Part shown: in pieces, positions 1 to 9,541 of the stretch
How the letters are laid out: every line of letters begins with the position of its first letter
How positions within the stretch are numbered: position 1 is the first letter of the stretch
Assembly (NCBI RefSeq): GCF_004114935.1
Contig: NZ_CP022221.1
Location: 124,001 to 188,000, forward strand
Source: Bradyrhizobium zhanjiangense
Lineage (GTDB): Bacteria > Pseudomonadota > Alphaproteobacteria > Rhizobiales > Xanthobacteraceae
Direction of reading: 5' to 3'
Length of the DNA: 64,000 nt
The notes under the pieces: model-generated
Database searches by the model: none
What the model saw: the letters and a program-made list of their open reading frames with translations, nothing else
Told to the model about the DNA's origin: nothing
Position numbers and translations under genes: made by a program

Positions 1-780
<780 letters not shown>

Positions 781-794
781 TGCCGTAGCAACCA

Positions 795-1748
795 TTAAAC
801 GCCGAGGAGTTTTTCAGTCCACGGCGTTCCGCGTTGCACGACGGTGTTGGCATAGATGAGCAGCTTGCGCGCGCATGCGATGAGAGCGGCATTGTGAGCC
901 TTTCCGGCCGCAGTCAGGCGGGCATAGAGGGCCATGACGGCCTTGTTCCAGCGGAAGGCCGCAGGCAGGGCTGCCGCAAACAGAGAGCGACGCAGGCGAG
1001 CGCGGCCGCCGGCGATACGGCGTTGGCCCTTGTACTGCCCGCTATCGTTGTCGAAGGGAGCCAGCCCGGCAAGGGCTGCGACTTCCTCCCGGCTGACACG
1101 GCCGAGTTCAGGCATGCGGACCAGGAGGGCCAGTGCCGTGCGCTCACCGATCCCGGGAATGCTCATCACGAGGTCAAGGCGGACAGCGAGATCGTGGTGA
1201 GCGCGTAGTTGCTTGGCGAGGTGACGGATTTGGGAGAGCCGCCTTGCCTTCAACCGGGCAATGTCATCCAGCACGATGCGGCGTAGCCGAGGCTTCTCGA
1301 GATGCTCGAGCCGGGTCTTGAAGCGCTTGATGTCGTCCTCGATCTGCTCGAGGAAGGTGAGCTGCTCGGCGAGCTCCGCCAAGCGCGGATCCGGCGCACT
1401 CCTCACCTCTTCGAGCGATGCCGCGCAGGCAGCAATCAGCGCGGCATCCAGCGTATCGTTCTTGGCGCGACGCAATCGGGAGCGGCCGAACGCCTTGACC
1501 TGGATCGGCTGCAGCACCAGCACGATGACGCCGGCCGCACGCAAATGCTCCACTACCCCACGCTCGTAACCGCCGGTCGCTTCGATCCCGACTCGCTTGA
1601 CGCCAGCTTTGGTCAGCAGCTGCACCAGCTTCCGCCAACCGGGAAGGTCGTTGGCGACCTCCCAACCCTCGTCTCGACCATGAACTACAATGTCGAGCTT
1701 CGCCTTGGACGTATCGATTCCCGCTGTCGTCGTGCTAGTCTGTGCCAT
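795..1748 (-). CDS. IS110-family transposase (DEDD/serine recombinase)
   Basis: This 317-residue protein has the two domains of IS110 transposases. The N-terminal RuvC-like DEDD domain shows D12 (GIDTSK), E56 (GIEATGGYE), D98 and D101 (KNDTLDA). A coiled-coil stretch follows around 120-185. The C-terminal Tnp domain has the helix-hairpin-helix-like SIPGIGERTA and the probable catalytic serine S236 in DNDSGQYKGQRR. These spacings resemble those described for the bridge-RNA-guided recombinase of IS621. The frame stays open up to 1793, but ATG at 1748 (MAQTSTTTAGIDTSK) fits the usual family start. All catalytic residues are present and there is no frameshift, so the enzyme may be active. Confidence 0.92.
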   Translation of the reverse strand: MAQTSTTTAGIDTSKAKLDIVVHGRDEGWEVANDLPGWRKLVQLLTKAGVKRVGIEATGGYERGVVEHLRAAGVIVLVLQPIQVKAFGRSRLRRAKNDTLDAALIAACAASLEEVRSAPDPRLAELAEQLTFLEQIEDDIKRFKTRLEHLEKPRLRRIVLDDIARLKARRLSQIRHLAKQLRAHHDLAVRLDLVMSIPGIGERTALALLVRMPELGRVSREEVAALAGLAPFDNDSGQYKGQRRIAGGRARLRRSLFAAALPAAFRWNKAVMALYARLTAAGKAHNAALIACARKLLIYANTVVQRGTPWTEKLLGV

Positions 1749-1950
1749 CTTCGTCGACCCTGCCTTGTGAAGCGAACCTGATTGTTCCGGCAACCATCCG
1801 GGTCCGATGAAGGTGCTGGCGCGATCCTGCTACGGGGCAGCCACAAACTGCTCAGGGTGGGCGCGATCCGATCGCCAGCGGCCTGCCGCGGGTTGCAGCC
1901 GCGGCAGGCCATTCCTCACGGAACACGCCGACAATATCTGATTGCGCTAT
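1749..1950 (-). ncRNA. Candidate bridge-RNA region / left end of the IS110 element
   Basis: About 200 bp lie between the transposase start and the chromosomal repeat, with no reading frame worth reporting. It contains a perfect 12-bp stem, GGCCTGCCGCGG at 1880-1891 pairing with 1899-1910 around the 7-nt loop GTTGCAG. IS110-subgroup elements encode a structured bridge RNA in exactly this position, with internal loops that pair with target and donor DNA. The position and the hairpin fit; the guide loops were not matched to the flanks here, so this is inference from family architecture. Confidence 0.4.
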
Positions 1951-1955
1951 TACAA

Positions 1956-2057
1956 GGGTGGGCAAAGGCGCAAAGCGCCGTGCCCACCATGCAACGGCGA
2001 ATCCGCAGGCAGATGGTGGGCACGGCGCGCGAAATGCGCGCCTTTGCCCACCCTACG
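1956..2057. repeat. Palindromic intergenic repeat, GGGTGGGCAAAGGCGC family (copy 1)
   Basis: Two inverted halves start with GGGTGGGCAAAGGCGC and end with GCGCCTTTGCCCACCCTACG. The centre carries a second inverted pair, GTGCCCACCAT and ATGGTGGGCAC. Related copies lie at 10781-10902 and 32551-32656, all between genes. Confidence 0.8.
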
Positions 2058-2066
2058 GTACGAAGC

Positions 2067-2867
2067 TCACGCCACCGCCAGCCGCTTCCTTCGCCCGTTC
2101 CACCAAAGCGTCAGATTCCACACGATGCAGGTGGCGAGACCCATGCTGAGGCCGATCGCGGAGCCGAAGTTTGCGGCGCCGAGATGCATCACTGCGATCG
2201 CCATACCAAACCCGAGCAGGCCCCAGGCGGAGTTGGCGAGCACCGCGGCGGTCGGCGGGCCGCCGATGCGCGGGTGCAGGATCACCATCATGCTGGTGAA
2301 GACGATCGGGTAGAGCGCGATGATGCCGGACACCCGCGGGCCGACCCAGCCCGACGTCGAAACCACGATCGCGACCAGTGTCGCCACCAGCGCGGCGCGG
2401 AACGGAATGTCGTACCAGCGACGCGTGACCAACGGCATCTTCACGTGGCGGTACCTAGCGAGCAGCGGAATGCAGATGCCGAAGGCAATCAGGTTCACGG
2501 CGAGCCCGGCCGTCAAGGTCCAGTCGAACAGGCGGATGAGGGAGGCCAGCACGATCCACACCGCTATCGCGCTGCCTGCACTCACCAGCAGATTGTTCCG
2601 CTGCGCCAGCACGACATAGCAGAGGCCAAGCACGATCGTCGCGGCGTTCACCGGAAGGCTCGACAGCGCGCCTTGCGCGATGAAGGCGGCGTCATGGTCG
2701 AGCGCGAGGAAGACGTAGGAAGGTCCCGCCGAGATCGGCAGCGTCGCCACCAGCGCCCCGATCACCGGCCCCGAGCGTTCAGTGATGATCGACGCCGTCA
2801 CGACGAACGCCGCCGCGATCGCCATGCGCAGGAGAAGGAAGAAGATGAAGTGGATGTCGGGGGACAT
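2067..2867 (-). CDS. Integral membrane protein of unknown function
   Basis: The 266-residue product is strongly hydrophobic, with about eight predicted membrane segments spread over its whole length and short polar loops (for example RYRHVKMPLVTRRWYD near the middle). The C-terminus ends in a positive cluster, NGRRKRLAVA, expected on the cytoplasmic side. No binding-protein or ATPase partner lies next to it. The neighbours are palindromic repeats on both sides, so it is probably transcribed alone. I do not recognise a characterised family; a small-molecule carrier is possible but unsupported. Confidence 0.75.
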   Translation of the reverse strand: MSPDIHFIFFLLLRMAIAAAFVVTASIITERSGPVIGALVATLPISAGPSYVFLALDHDAAFIAQGALSSLPVNAATIVLGLCYVVLAQRNNLLVSAGSAIAVWIVLASLIRLFDWTLTAGLAVNLIAFGICIPLLARYRHVKMPLVTRRWYDIPFRAALVATLVAIVVSTSGWVGPRVSGIIALYPIVFTSMMVILHPRIGGPPTAAVLANSAWGLLGFGMAIAVMHLGAANFGSAIGLSMGLATCIVWNLTLWWNGRRKRLAVA

Positions 2868-2879
2868 TTTTGGCTTCTT

Positions 2880-3038
2880 ACCCTCCCCTGGAGGGGGAGG
2901 GTCGGCTCATATTGAGCGCAGCGAAATATGCGGCGGGGTGGGGTGACAGTCTCTCGACGGAGACGGTGCCCGAGTGGAGAGATCACCCCACCCCGCTCGC
3001 GCTGCGCGCGATCGACCCTCCCCCCCCAGGGGAGGGTA
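2880..3038. repeat. Palindromic intergenic repeat, CCCTCCCC...GGGGAGGG family (copy 1)
   Basis: The outer arms CCCTCCCCTGGAGGGGGAGGG and CCCTCC-N-GGGGAGGG enclose an inner inverted pair (GGGTGGGGTGA near 2936 and TCACCCCACCCC near 2983). Similar elements occur at 29416-29561, 34687-34719 and 43356-43475. Confidence 0.75.
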
Positions 3039-3044
3039 AGAGAG

Positions 3045-3554
3045 TCACATCCGCTGCATCGACACCGACACCTTCGGGCCGTTCTTGATGGTCTGATAGA
3101 CCACGCAATAGCGCTCGGTGAGTTTCAGCAACAGATCGAGCTTGTCTTGCGGCGCATCAGTGTCGACCTCGAAGCGTAGGCGGATCTCGGCGAAGCCGAC
3201 CGGGGTCTCCTTGTCAACGCCGAGCGTGCCGCGGAAGTCGAGGTCGCCCTCGGCATAGACATTGCCGGTCCTAAGCGGCACCTCGATCGCGGTCGCAACC
3301 GATTTCAGCGTGACGCCGGCACAGGCGACCAGCGCTTCCAGCAACATGTCGCCGGAGCAGAGCTCGAGGCCGGAGCCGCCGGTGGCGGGATGCAGACCAG
3401 CCATCGCGATGGCGCGGCCGGTTTCGACCTTGCAGGCGATGCCATCGCTGTCGGTGGAGCCCTTGGCCTTCAGCGTGATCAGCGCAGCCTTCGGATCGGT
3501 CTTGTAGCGCTCCTTGAGCGGGGCCTGCATCTGGCGCAATTGGGCAGCGTCCAT
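3045..3554 (-). CDS. OsmC/Ohr-family peroxide-reductase-like protein
   Basis: OsmC-type proteins reduce organic hydroperoxides with a pair of cysteines. This 169-residue protein shows the family pattern: LCSGDMLLEALVACAG with C78 on the central helix, and C150 in ERYCVVYQTI, the two positions expected for peroxidatic and resolving cysteines. C66 is an extra cysteine. The frame is open to 3650, but ATG 3554 has a good ribosome binding site (GGGAGAG 8 nt upstream) and gives MDAAQLRQM. It is a single gene behind a repeat; no OhrR-type regulator is adjacent. Its exact substrate is not shown by the sequence. Confidence 0.88.
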   Translation of the reverse strand: MDAAQLRQMQAPLKERYKTDPKAALITLKAKGSTDSDGIACKVETGRAIAMAGLHPATGGSGLELCSGDMLLEALVACAGVTLKSVATAIEVPLRTGNVYAEGDLDFRGTLGVDKETPVGFAEIRLRFEVDTDAPQDKLDLLLKLTERYCVVYQTIKNGPKVSVSMQRM

Positions 3555-3609
3555 GTTCGTTCTCTCCCGGAAAGATTGCTCCTCGATGTACCGGCTTGAA
3601 GGCGGATTG

Positions 3610-4141
3610 TCACCACCACAGGGCCTGACCGGGACCCTGGGTTGCGTCACGGTCGGGTACGCTACGGTCGAGGGAACGATCGAGTGACGTCAGCAACGTC
3701 AGCACATGCGTGACGAGGATCAAGGTCGGCTGCGTGTCGGCCCAGAGGTCGAACAGATGATCCTCCAGATCCCTGCGGGTGAAGGCATCGAGCGCGGAGA
3801 ACGGCTCGTCGAGCATTGGCATGCGGCGAACTGATCGCCTCGTCGTCGAGCGTCACCGTGCCCGAGCTGGCCCGATCGAGGCCGGCGATGGCGCGGAGCA
3901 ATGCTGACTTGCCGCAGCCGCAGCCGCCGATGATGGCGATGATCTCGCCCTGCCTGATCTCGGCGGAGAAACGCGCCAGCGCCTCGACGCCGTTGGGATA
4001 GGTCTTGCTGATCCGGTCGAGCGCCAGGCGGCCGCGCTCTCGGTTGGTTCCGATGATCGTTGCAGCACTGGCGCGTGGGAGATCATGGCCGGTAGGAACC
4101 GCGTCTGGTCGGGGAATGCAAGGGCGCGAGGCAATCTCCAT
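3610..4141 (-). pseudogene. Disrupted ABC importer ATPase (nitrate/sulfonate/taurine type)
   Basis: The first half encodes the N-terminal part of an SsuB/TauB-type ATPase: LALDRISKTYPNG, a Walker A GCGCGKSA, then GLDRASSGTVTLDDEAIS. At about 3825 the frame jumps by one directly into the Walker B region, MLDEPFSALDAFTRRDLEDH, followed by the H-loop LILVTH. The 80-90 residues between them, including the Q-loop and the signature motif, are missing. The sequence after the H-loop does not resemble the family, so the end is lost too. No functional protein can be made. It belonged with the damaged binding-protein gene at 4332-5294. Confidence 0.85.
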
Positions 4142-4296
4142 TGTCGTCCCGGACAAGCGCGCCTCCAGCGCGCGCCGATCCGGGACCCTAGCCACAGGAA
4201 GACGTGGTTGCGAGGACTCGGAGTGACCGTCTTCACGCCACAACCACTCCCTGTGATGGGTCCCAGGTCTGCGCTTACGCTTGCCCGGGACGACGG
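4140..4296. repeat. Palindromic intergenic repeat, TCGTCCCGGAC family (copy 1)
   Basis: The arms TTGTCGTCCCGGACAAGCG and GCTTGCCCGGGACGACGG form an inverted repeat with a GATCCGGGACCC / GGGTCCCAGGTCTG inner pair. It sits where the permease gene of the importer would be expected. Relatives are at 21238-21373, 30940-31081, 36741-36875 and 62578-62710. Confidence 0.75.
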
Positions 4297-4331
4297 CGGA
4301 ATTTGCTGCGCGCGTGCCTCTTCCCTGCGAA

Positions 4332-5294
4332 CTAATTCGTCGGCAGCGGGACCTGGTCGTCGATCAGGGCGTCCAGCGTCGCCTTCACGTCGATCTTGGC
4401 ATCGACGACACCGGCCTGTTGCAGGGCAAGGCCGGCGGCGAGAAGCGATTCGCGTTGCGGCGCGCCGATGCGGCTGTGGGTGAGCTCGGTGCGCTCCTTG
4501 AGCTGCTTGTCGACGACAGCCTCAGGCAGTTTCGTGACCGCGATGAAGATCTTCTTCAGCTCGTCGTAATTCGTCAGCGAATATTTGCGCGCCTCCTCCT
4601 AGACCGCGAGGACGCGGCGCGCAATGTCGGGATAGTCCGTCAAGAACTGCTCGCGCACATTGAGGATGCCCCAGGTGTTGGCATCGGCCTTGCGATAGAA
4701 CAGCTTTGCGCCCTCCTCGACCTCAGCCTGCGCCATCATCGGATCGAGACCGGCCCAGGCATCGACGTCGCCGCGGATCAGCGCGGTCTTGCCCTCGGCG
4801 TGCTGGAGCAGCACCGGCGTGATGTCCTTTTCGGTGAGACCCGCGCCAAGCAGGGCACGCACCAGGAAGATGTGCGGATCGGTGCCGCGCGTGACCGCGA
4901 CACGCTTGCCCTTGAGGTCGGCAACGCCAGCGATCTTGGAATCCTTTGATGTCACCAGCGCTGTCCATTCGGGACGCGAGTAGACATAGATCGACTTGAT
5001 CGGGTTGCCGTTGATGTGGGCGACCAGCGCGGCCGAGCCCGCGGTCGAGCCGAAGTCGATCGAGCCGGCGTTGAGGAATTCAAGCGCCTTGTTGGAGTCG
5101 GCCGACTGCACCCAGGTGACCGTGATACCGTCCTTGGCGAACTCTTTCTCCAGGAGCTTCAGCACCAGCGACACCGGATTGTAGGTCGCCCAGTCGATGC
5201 GGATTTCCTTGAGCGGGTCCGCCGCCTAGGCCGCGGGGGTCAATGCGAGCGTCACAGCTCCCGCCAACAGAATGCGTCGTGTAATCCTGGCCAT
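4332..5294 (-). pseudogene. ABC transporter substrate-binding protein gene with two in-frame TAG codons
   Basis: Read through, the 321-codon frame encodes a complete periplasmic binding protein of the sulfonate/nitrate/taurine class. It has a signal peptide MARITRRILLAGAVTLALTPA, the family start EIRIDWATYNPVSLVLK, the segment AGSIDFGSTAGSAAL and the hinge region DLKGKRVAVTRGTDPH. Codon 23 (5226-5228) is TAG, where the signal-peptidase site AxA-ADP would be. Codon 232 (4599-4601) is TAG in RVLAV*EEARKYS. Both look like single-base changes; there is no frameshift. With the ATPase gene also broken and the permease missing, this is a decaying operon. Confidence 0.85.
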
Positions 5295-5481
5295 GCCCGA
5301 CTCCTCAAAAATTTCATTGTTTTTCAATGAGTTATAGCTAGAGGTCAACGAGAAAATCCGTCCCTTGCGAGCGCGCGGCCCGAGAACAGATTTGCGCAAA
5401 GCCGCAGCTTTCCAGCATGGAACGGCTATTGCCAGAGAATGGCGGGTGACAGCGCCTGCCGCCTCTTATATCCGGTGAGAC

Positions 5482-8271
5482 ATGGACAGCGTCGCGATTG
5501 AAAAGAAGCCAGAGACGGATGACCGCTTCGACACCGCGCGGATCACCGCCGCGGTCGATGCGCTCGCCGAAAAGCACGAGGGCCGCGAGGACACGTTCCG
5601 CACGGCCATGGCGCAATTGCTCAAGGCTGAGCTGATCGCCTCGCGCGCCGCGGCACAGGCGATCCTTTTGAAGGACCGTCACGGAAGGCGCTGCGCCGAG
5701 CGGCTGTGCCATGTCCAGGACGAGATCATCCGCGTCCTCTATTCAGCGGCAACGCGGCATCTCTACCGCTCGCCGATCCCGAGCGGCGCCGAGCGCATGG
5801 CGGTGGTGGCGACCGGCGGCTATGGCCGCGGCCTGATGGCGCCCGAATCCGACATCGATCTCTTGTTTATCCTGCCCTACAAGCAGACCGCCTGGGGCGA
5901 GCAGGTCGCCGAAGCCATCCTCTACTGCCTGTGGGACATGGGGCTGAAGGTCGGCCACGCCACCCGCTCGGTCGACGAATCGATCCGCCAGGCGCGCGGC
6001 GACATGACGATCCGCACCGCGATCCTGGAGACGCGCTTCCTGACCGGCGACAAGCCGCTCTATGACGAATTGGTCGAGCGCTTCGACAAGGAGGTGGTGC
6101 AGGGCACCGCGTCCGAATTCGTTACCGCAAAACTCGCCGAGCGCGAGGAGCGGCATCGCCGCGGCGGCCAGTCGCGCTATCTGGTCGAACCCAACGTCAA
6201 GGACGGCAAGGGCGCCCTGCGCGACCTGCACACGCTGTTCTGGATCGCCAAGTACGTCTATCGCGTCCGCGACACCGATGAGCTGGTCGAGCGCGGCGTG
6301 TTCGACGCGCAGGAATATCGCAGCTTCCGCCGCTGCGCCGATTTCCTCTGGTCGGTGCGCTGCAATCTGCATTTCTACTGCAATCGCGCCGAGGAGCGCC
6401 TCTCCTTCGACCTGCAGCGCGAGATCGCGGTCCGGCTCGGCTACACCTCGCATCCCGGCATGCAGGACGTCGAGCGCTTCATGAAGCACTACTTCCTGGT
6501 CGCCAAGGAAGTCGGCAACCTCACCGCCATCCTCTGCGCCAAGCTCGAGGACCAGCAGGCCAAGCCGGCGCCGGTGCTGAGCCGGATGATGGCGCGGCTG
6601 CGGCCCAGCACCGTGAAGCGGCGCGTGCCTGATAGCGACGACTTCATCGTCGACAACAACCGCATCAACATCGCTGCGCCCGATGTCTTCAAGCACGATC
6701 CGGTCAATTTGATCCGGATCTTCCGCCTGGCGCAGAAGAACAACCTCGCCTTTCATCCGGATGCGATGCGCGACGTGACGCGCTCGCTCGGCCTGATCAA
6801 CGGGCAGCTTCGCGAGAATCCCGAGGCCAATCGGCTGTTCATGGAGATCCTGACCTCCAACGACGCCGAGACCGTGCTGCGACGGATGAACGAGACCGGC
6901 GTGCTCGGTCACTTCATCCGCGCCTTCGGCAAGATCGTCTCGATGATGCAGTTCAACATGTATCATCACTACACCGTTGACGAGCATCTGATCCGCTGCA
7001 TCGGCTTCCTCCAGGACATCGAGCGCGGCGGCATCGAGGAGTTCGCGCTCGCCAGCGACCTCATGCGCAAGACGAGGCCCGAGCACCGCGCGGTGATCTA
7101 CATCGCGACGCTGCTGCACGACGTCGCCAAGGGCCGGCTGGAGGATCACTCCATCGCCGGCGCCAAGGTGGCGCGGCGGCTGTGCCCGCGGCTCGGCTTC
7201 AGTCCGGCCGATACCGAGCTTGTGGCCTGGCTGATCGAGGAACACCTGACGATGTCGACGGTCGCGCAGTCGCGCGACTTGTCGGATCGCAAGACCATCG
7301 AGAATTTTGCCGCCGTGGTGCAGTCGGTCGAGCAGATGAAGCTGCTGACGATTCTCACCACCGCCGATATCCGCGGCGTCGGCCCGGGCGTGTGGAACGG
7401 CTGGAAGGCGCAGCTGCTGCGCTCGCTCTATTACGAGACCGAGCCGGTGCTGACCGGCGGCTTCTCGGAAGTCGATCGCGGCAAGCGCCTCGCGGCCGCC
7501 TACGCCGAATTCCGCATGGCCTTCGCCGAATGGCCGGAGGATGAGCTCGATGCCTATATCGGCCGGCACTATCCGGCCTATTGGCTCAAGGTCGAGCTGC
7601 CGCGCAAGATCCGCCACGCCCGCTTCGTCCGCTCCAGCGAGCAGGCCGGCCACAAGCTCGCGATCAATGTCGGCTTCGACGAGGTGCGCGGCGTCACCGA
7701 GCTCACGATCTTCGCGGCCGACCATCCCTGGCTGCTGTCGATCATCGCCGGCGCCTGCGCCTCGGCCGGCGCCAATATCGTCGACGCCCAGATCTACACC
7801 ACCACCGACGGCCGCGCGCTCGATACGATCTCGATCTCCCGGGAATATGACCGCGACGAGGACGAGGGGAGGCGCGCCACGCGGATCGGCGAGATGATCG
7901 AGGACGTGCTGGAGGGCAAGCTGCGCCTGCCGGAAGTGGTGGCGCGGCGCACCGTGCGCAGCAAGGCGAAGCCCTTCGTGATCGAGCCGGAAGTGACCAT
8001 CAACAACCAATGGTCCGACCGTTACACGGTGATCGAGGTCTCCGGCCTCGACCGGCCCGGCCTGCTCTACGAGCTGACCACCGCGATCTCGAAGCTCAAC
8101 CTCAACATCGCCTCGGCCCATGTCGCGACCTTCGGCGAGCGCGCGCGCGACGTGTTCTACGTCACCGACCTCCTGGGCGCGCAGATCAACGCGCCGACAC
8201 GGCAGGCCGCAATCAAGAGCGCGCTAACCCATGTGATGGCCGGCGACAAGGCGGTGCAGCCGGCGGCGTGA
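5482..8271 (+). CDS. glnD: Bifunctional uridylyltransferase / uridylyl-removing enzyme GlnD
   Basis: GlnD senses glutamine and adds UMP to, or removes it from, the PII proteins (GlnB/GlnK), so it sits at the top of nitrogen control in the cytoplasm. All domains are visible in 929 residues. The nucleotidyltransferase motif VATGGYGRG...SDIDLLFI lies near residue 110, a substrate-linker helical region follows, then the HD domain with HHYTVDEHLI and LLHDVAKGRLEDHS near 545. Two C-terminal ACT domains follow, at about 735-815 (DHPWLLSIIAGACASAG) and 845-925 (GLDRPGLLYELTTAIS). The length equals that of other Bradyrhizobium GlnD proteins. ATG 5482 has GGTGAG upstream. Confidence 0.97.
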   Translation: MDSVAIEKKPETDDRFDTARITAAVDALAEKHEGREDTFRTAMAQLLKAELIASRAAAQAILLKDRHGRRCAERLCHVQDEIIRVLYSAATRHLYRSPIPSGAERMAVVATGGYGRGLMAPESDIDLLFILPYKQTAWGEQVAEAILYCLWDMGLKVGHATRSVDESIRQARGDMTIRTAILETRFLTGDKPLYDELVERFDKEVVQGTASEFVTAKLAEREERHRRGGQSRYLVEPNVKDGKGALRDLHTLFWIAKYVYRVRDTDELVERGVFDAQEYRSFRRCADFLWSVRCNLHFYCNRAEERLSFDLQREIAVRLGYTSHPGMQDVERFMKHYFLVAKEVGNLTAILCAKLEDQQAKPAPVLSRMMARLRPSTVKRRVPDSDDFIVDNNRINIAAPDVFKHDPVNLIRIFRLAQKNNLAFHPDAMRDVTRSLGLINGQLRENPEANRLFMEILTSNDAETVLRRMNETGVLGHFIRAFGKIVSMMQFNMYHHYTVDEHLIRCIGFLQDIERGGIEEFALASDLMRKTRPEHRAVIYIATLLHDVAKGRLEDHSIAGAKVARRLCPRLGFSPADTELVAWLIEEHLTMSTVAQSRDLSDRKTIENFAAVVQSVEQMKLLTILTTADIRGVGPGVWNGWKAQLLRSLYYETEPVLTGGFSEVDRGKRLAAAYAEFRMAFAEWPEDELDAYIGRHYPAYWLKVELPRKIRHARFVRSSEQAGHKLAINVGFDEVRGVTELTIFAADHPWLLSIIAGACASAGANIVDAQIYTTTDGRALDTISISREYDRDEDEGRRATRIGEMIEDVLEGKLRLPEVVARRTVRSKAKPFVIEPEVTINNQWSDRYTVIEVSGLDRPGLLYELTTAISKLNLNIASAHVATFGERARDVFYVTDLLGAQINAPTRQAAIKSALTHVMAGDKAVQPAA

Positions 8272-8277
8272 CCCTCG

Positions 8278-8403
8278 TCGTTCCGGGGCGCGCGTAGCGC
8301 GAGCCCGGAATCCATTCATCCGCAGAGTCGGTGGCGCCATAGATTCTCAGGTGCGCAATTGCGCACCATAGCTCGCCGCTCCGCGGCGCCCCGGAATGAC
8401 GGC
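8278..8403. repeat. Palindromic intergenic repeat, TTCCGGGGC...CCCCGGAA type
   Basis: TCGTTCCGGGGCGCGCG at the left pairs with GCGGCGCCCCGGAATGACGG at the right, and the perfect hairpin GGTGCGCAATTGCGCACC lies inside. It fills the gap between the convergent glnD and methyltransferase genes, so it may also act as a bidirectional terminator. Confidence 0.7.
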
Positions 8404-8407
8404 CGGA

Positions 8408-8938
8408 CTACACCTCCGCCCCTTCATGCCGCAGCAGCCAGCGCTTGCGCTCGAGGCCACCGCCGTATTTCACCAGTGAGCCATCGGCGCCGATCAGGCG
8501 GTGGCAGGGCAGCACCACGCTGATCGGGTTGGAGCCGTTGGCGTGGCCGACGGCGCGAATTGCTTTGGGCATGTCGATCCTTGCGGCGAGCGCGCCATAG
8601 CTCATCGTGGTCCCGGTGGGGATTTGTGCGAGCGCCGTCCAGACCTTTTGCTGGAACGACGTGCCGGCGATGCGCCATGCGATGGCCGAGAGCCGGCCGA
8701 GGTCGCCTTCAAAATAGCCCGACAGCGCAGTCCGCATCTGCGTCGGTGCAGGCTGATCGCGGAGGTCCACCGCACCATAATGCAGCCGCAACAGCTCGCG
8801 CATACGGTGCTCGTAGTCTTCCCAATCGAGCGCGCGCAACACGCCCTCGGCGTCGGTGACGAGCAGCGCGATGCCGATCGGCGTTGCCAGGCGATCGAGA
8901 CCGAAGCGTTCAGGCGTTTTGGTTGATCGAGCGGGCAT
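8408..8938 (-). CDS. Methylated-DNA--protein-cysteine methyltransferase
   Basis: This enzyme repairs O6-alkylguanine by moving the alkyl group to its own cysteine in a suicide reaction. The active-site motif PCHR with acceptor C145 (ISVVLPCHRLIGADG) is intact. The DNA-binding helix-turn-helix (PTGTTMSYGALAARI) and the arginine finger region IRAVGHANGSNPI precede it. The length of 176 residues is normal for Ogt-type enzymes; there is no Ada sensor domain. The frame is open much further upstream, and ATG 8938 (MPARSTKTPERFG) and ATG 8980 are both possible starts. The first fits the family better, though neither has a strong ribosome binding site. Confidence 0.92.
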   Translation of the reverse strand: MPARSTKTPERFGLDRLATPIGIALLVTDAEGVLRALDWEDYEHRMRELLRLHYGAVDLRDQPAPTQMRTALSGYFEGDLGRLSAIAWRIAGTSFQQKVWTALAQIPTGTTMSYGALAARIDMPKAIRAVGHANGSNPISVVLPCHRLIGADGSLVKYGGGLERKRWLLRHEGAEV

Positions 8939-9032
8939 TGCGGCACCGTTGCATCGAAATACGTCCGTCGCACTTGCCATGCCGGCCGTGCTAACGTCCA
9001 CCCGAAAGCTGACGCTTTTGGGGGAGCTCAAC

Positions 9033-9395
9033 TTGATTTTGATCGCCAATCTTCTGGTGGCGCTGGTCGCCATCCTGCATGTCTTCTTCCTGATCCTGGA
9101 GATGTTTCTCTGGGACAAGCCGCTGGGCTTGAAGGTGTTTCGCAACACGCCTGACAAGGCCGAGATGACGAAGGTGCTGGCCGCCAATCAGGGCCTCTAT
9201 AACGGCTTCCTCGCCGCCGGCCTGATCTGGGGTCTCGTTCACGGCAATCCTGCCTTCGCGTTCCAGATCAAGGCGTTCTTCCTGCTTTGCGTGATCGTGG
9301 CTGGCGCTTATGGCGCCGCGACCGTCAGCTCACGCATCCTGATGGTGCAGGCGCTGCCGGCGGCGATTGCGCTGGTGGCATTGTTCCTGGCCTAG
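9033..9395 (+). CDS. DUF1304 small membrane protein (TTG start)
   Basis: The 120-residue product has four hydrophobic segments and the DUF1304 hallmarks: an N-terminal helix with EMFLW, FRNTPDKAEMTKVLAANQGLYNGFLAAGL, and two C-terminal helices. The function of the family is unknown. Longer in-frame ATG starts exist from 8856, but TTG 9033 is preceded by GGGGGAG with ideal spacing and gives exactly the family length, so I take it as the start. The gene is divergent from the methyltransferase gene, and the two share a short control region. Confidence 0.88.
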   Translation: MILIANLLVALVAILHVFFLILEMFLWDKPLGLKVFRNTPDKAEMTKVLAANQGLYNGFLAAGLIWGLVHGNPAFAFQIKAFFLLCVIVAGAYGAATVSSRILMVQALPAAIALVALFLA

Positions 9396-9541
9396 CTTTT
9401 GGCCTGAGGCGCTACGGCGCAGCGCCGTGATCCTTGCGCGGCGGCGAACGTTCCTCCACAATCTTCGGCAGCGATGGCGACCGTTGCAATCAACGGACAA
9501 AGACCATCGATCGAAAATTCCGTCAGGAGGAACGACCCAAT

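Larger units (their letters stand above)
781..1950 (-). mobile_element. IS110-family insertion sequence (ends approximate)
   Basis: The element consists of one transposase gene reading leftward and about 200 bp of non-coding DNA upstream of it. The right limit is set by the Bradyrhizobium-type palindromic repeat that begins near 1956, and the left limit by the mutS stop at 780. IS110 elements usually lack terminal inverted repeats and target duplications, so the exact ends cannot be read from one copy. The long upstream non-coding end is typical of the IS110 subgroup, in which that end encodes the bridge RNA. Confidence 0.7.

Noticed and set aside
1782..2915. 377-codon plus-strand frame through the membrane-protein gene
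   Set aside because: It crosses the IS end and a repeat and is His/Arg/Glu-rich; the minus-strand frame encodes a regular membrane protein.
5743..8121. 792-codon open frame antisense to glnD
   Set aside because: It lies wholly inside glnD, has low-complexity Arg/Ala/Gly-rich composition and no family features; a by-product of high GC.
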